Positions 63,077 to 64,000 of a DNA stretch of 64,000 nucleotides are shown here, in pieces. Origin of the DNA: Kingdonia uniflora (lineage: Eukaryota; Streptophyta; Magnoliopsida; Ranunculales; Circaeasteraceae); contig JACGCM010001620.1 of the NCBI GenBank assembly GCA_014058105.1, forward strand, positions 62,001-126,000, given 5' to 3'. Under the pieces are notes generated by a model. The model saw only the letters and a list, made by a program, of their open reading frames with translations, ran no database searches and was not told the DNA's origin. The translations under genes were made by a program, and so were the position numbers. The number at the start of each line of letters is the position of its first letter. Position 1 is the first letter of the stretch.

Positions 63077-63505
63077 TTACTTTACTTTGAGAAGTTTCAT
63101 TGTATGAGGGTTAGTTGTGGTATTTTTGCACATTCGTACAACTGTTTGGCTGCCTTTGATTTCATATATGTCGTGATCTGTTGGAAAATACAGCGCGAGA
63201 TGGAAAATGGAGGGCACTGCTTTGATTGAATGTAGCCAACTTCGTCCTAAAATCCTCAAATATTTGTACTCGGCATCGATGACAAGAAATTTGACGAACG
63301 TTGTTTCAGAATCTGCCTGAACTGGCAGAGTGATTTTTCCTGTGGCTAATTCTTCCAAACCATTGAAGCCGGTGATTATTATTGTCGAGGCTTTTACCAA
63401 ATCTGTAAGTCCTAGGACTTTAATTGCCCTTCTTAACAACATATTTGTGGCGCTCCCGGTATCGACAAGGAGCATATGTAGATAGTCTTGTCTGACTTTG
63501 AGCAT
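63077..63505 (-). pseudogene. Tat aspartic protease
   Basis: 142-residue open stretch with the LLVDTGSATNML active site near residue 13 and the LRILGRSWLH flap/C-terminal block near residue 85, as in plant Tat proteases. Confidence 0.8.
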
Positions 63506-63693
63506 AATAACTAGAGGGTCATCATGAGGGTATTTAACATGGCTTGTGTTACAGTCTTCGAAGGTGATTTGGTAGGGACGCTTTGATTTTTTTGTGCTTG
63601 GAAGAAGCTTTGCAAATTTTTTCGTGGAGGTTATTTTACAGCAAGACGTAATCCGATCATCTTATTTTCTCTTTTTCTCTTTCTTAATCTCGA

Positions 63694-63981
63694 TCATATA
63701 TAGGTGGCGAGCTTGCCCTGGTCCTGATTTTGCTCTACTTCTTTATTTTTTGCTTCGTTCTCGAGATACTTTTGGATGTCGATGACATAATTGTGGAGTC
63801 GTCCAGCTAATAAGATACGACGAAAGATTCGTATAAGGGAATAGCAGGTGTCAGTCTCGTGGCTATGCATATTGTGATACTGACATAATGGTCTGTTGGG
63901 TAGATCAGGAATAGTTTGCGGTGCACGATAATACTCATATCCCTTTATCATCAGCAAGATAGCGAAGAAAATTGTTGTCAT
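63694..63981 (-). pseudogene. Tat gag C-terminal part with zinc-binding motif
   Basis: Minus strand. The CQYHNMHSHETDTC motif (C-x2-H-x4-H-x4-C) followed by RRILLAGRLHNYV is the characteristic gag C-terminus of Tat/Athila elements. The gag N-terminus lies beyond the window. Confidence 0.75.
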
Positions 63982-64000
63982 TGGTGGTAGAATGGGGATA

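Larger units (their letters stand above)
53230..64000 (-). mobile_element. Tat-lineage Ty3/gypsy retrotransposon, 5' end beyond the window
   Basis: On the minus strand from the window end: gag (63981-63694), protease, RT with a YIDDM active site, RNase H and integrase (to about 59870). After these come a 60-bp tandem array (59221-59745), an antisense plus-strand gene (about 55656-58796) and a 3' LTR (53734-53230). Long 3' regions with tandem repeats and antisense extra genes are known from Tat-lineage elements (Ogre/Retand type). At least 10.7 kb is present. Every protein-coding part is interrupted, so the copy is inactive. Confidence 0.82.

Overview
This is nuclear DNA from a flowering plant, most likely a dicot. 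The reasons are intron-containing genes with canonical GT/AG sites, a plant-type mitochondrial dihydrolipoyl dehydrogenase, a plant LRR receptor kinase, an elongator tRNA-Met gene with the short plant-style intron, and a dense load of plant LTR retrotransposons and a Mutator-like transposon. I cannot name the species. All calls come from reading sequence and translations; no database search was run.

Layout. 1-4436: decayed endogenous pararetrovirus (Caulimoviridae) running movement protein, coat protein with zinc knuckle, protease and reverse transcriptase on the plus strand. It ends at a perfect hairpin against a minus-strand Ty3/gypsy 5' end (gag start, Met-tRNA primer site, LTR; 4437 to about 5340). 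6211-7649: the last five exons of a polyketide cyclase/lipid-transport (START-like) gene. 8411-11482: a complete two-exon mitochondrial dihydrolipoyl dehydrogenase on the minus strand, tail to tail with the previous gene. 11921-12005: tRNA-Met.

13854-33875: a 20-kb block made only of pieces of one Ty1/copia family, in both orientations, joined inside genes, with a snap-back inverted duplication in the middle. A 303-bp direct duplication of ordinary flanking DNA (13551-13853 and 33876-34178) brackets the whole block. This does not look like ordinary nested insertion and is the most interesting structure in the window.

34179-38700: mainly gene-poor DNA with LTR-like debris and a short broken gene encoding a membrane-anchor protein. 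38745-41788: a complete four-exon LRR receptor-like kinase of 698 residues on the minus strand whose kinase domain lacks the catalytic Asp and the DFG Asp-Phe, hence a probable pseudokinase.

44013 to at least 53229: a MuDR-like transposon with a TIR-like left end. It carries a spliced zinc-finger gene (plus) converging on a transposase gene (minus). Two LTR elements split or cut it: a Ty3/gypsy element (47073-52101) and a large Tat-lineage Ty3/gypsy element (53230 to beyond the window end). The Tat element has gag-protease-RT-RNase H-integrase on the minus strand, then a 60-bp tandem array, an antisense plus-strand gene with its own promoter-like site, and the 3' LTR.

The host genes appear functionally unrelated. 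The window is best read as a few host genes separated by layers of transposon insertion and decay.
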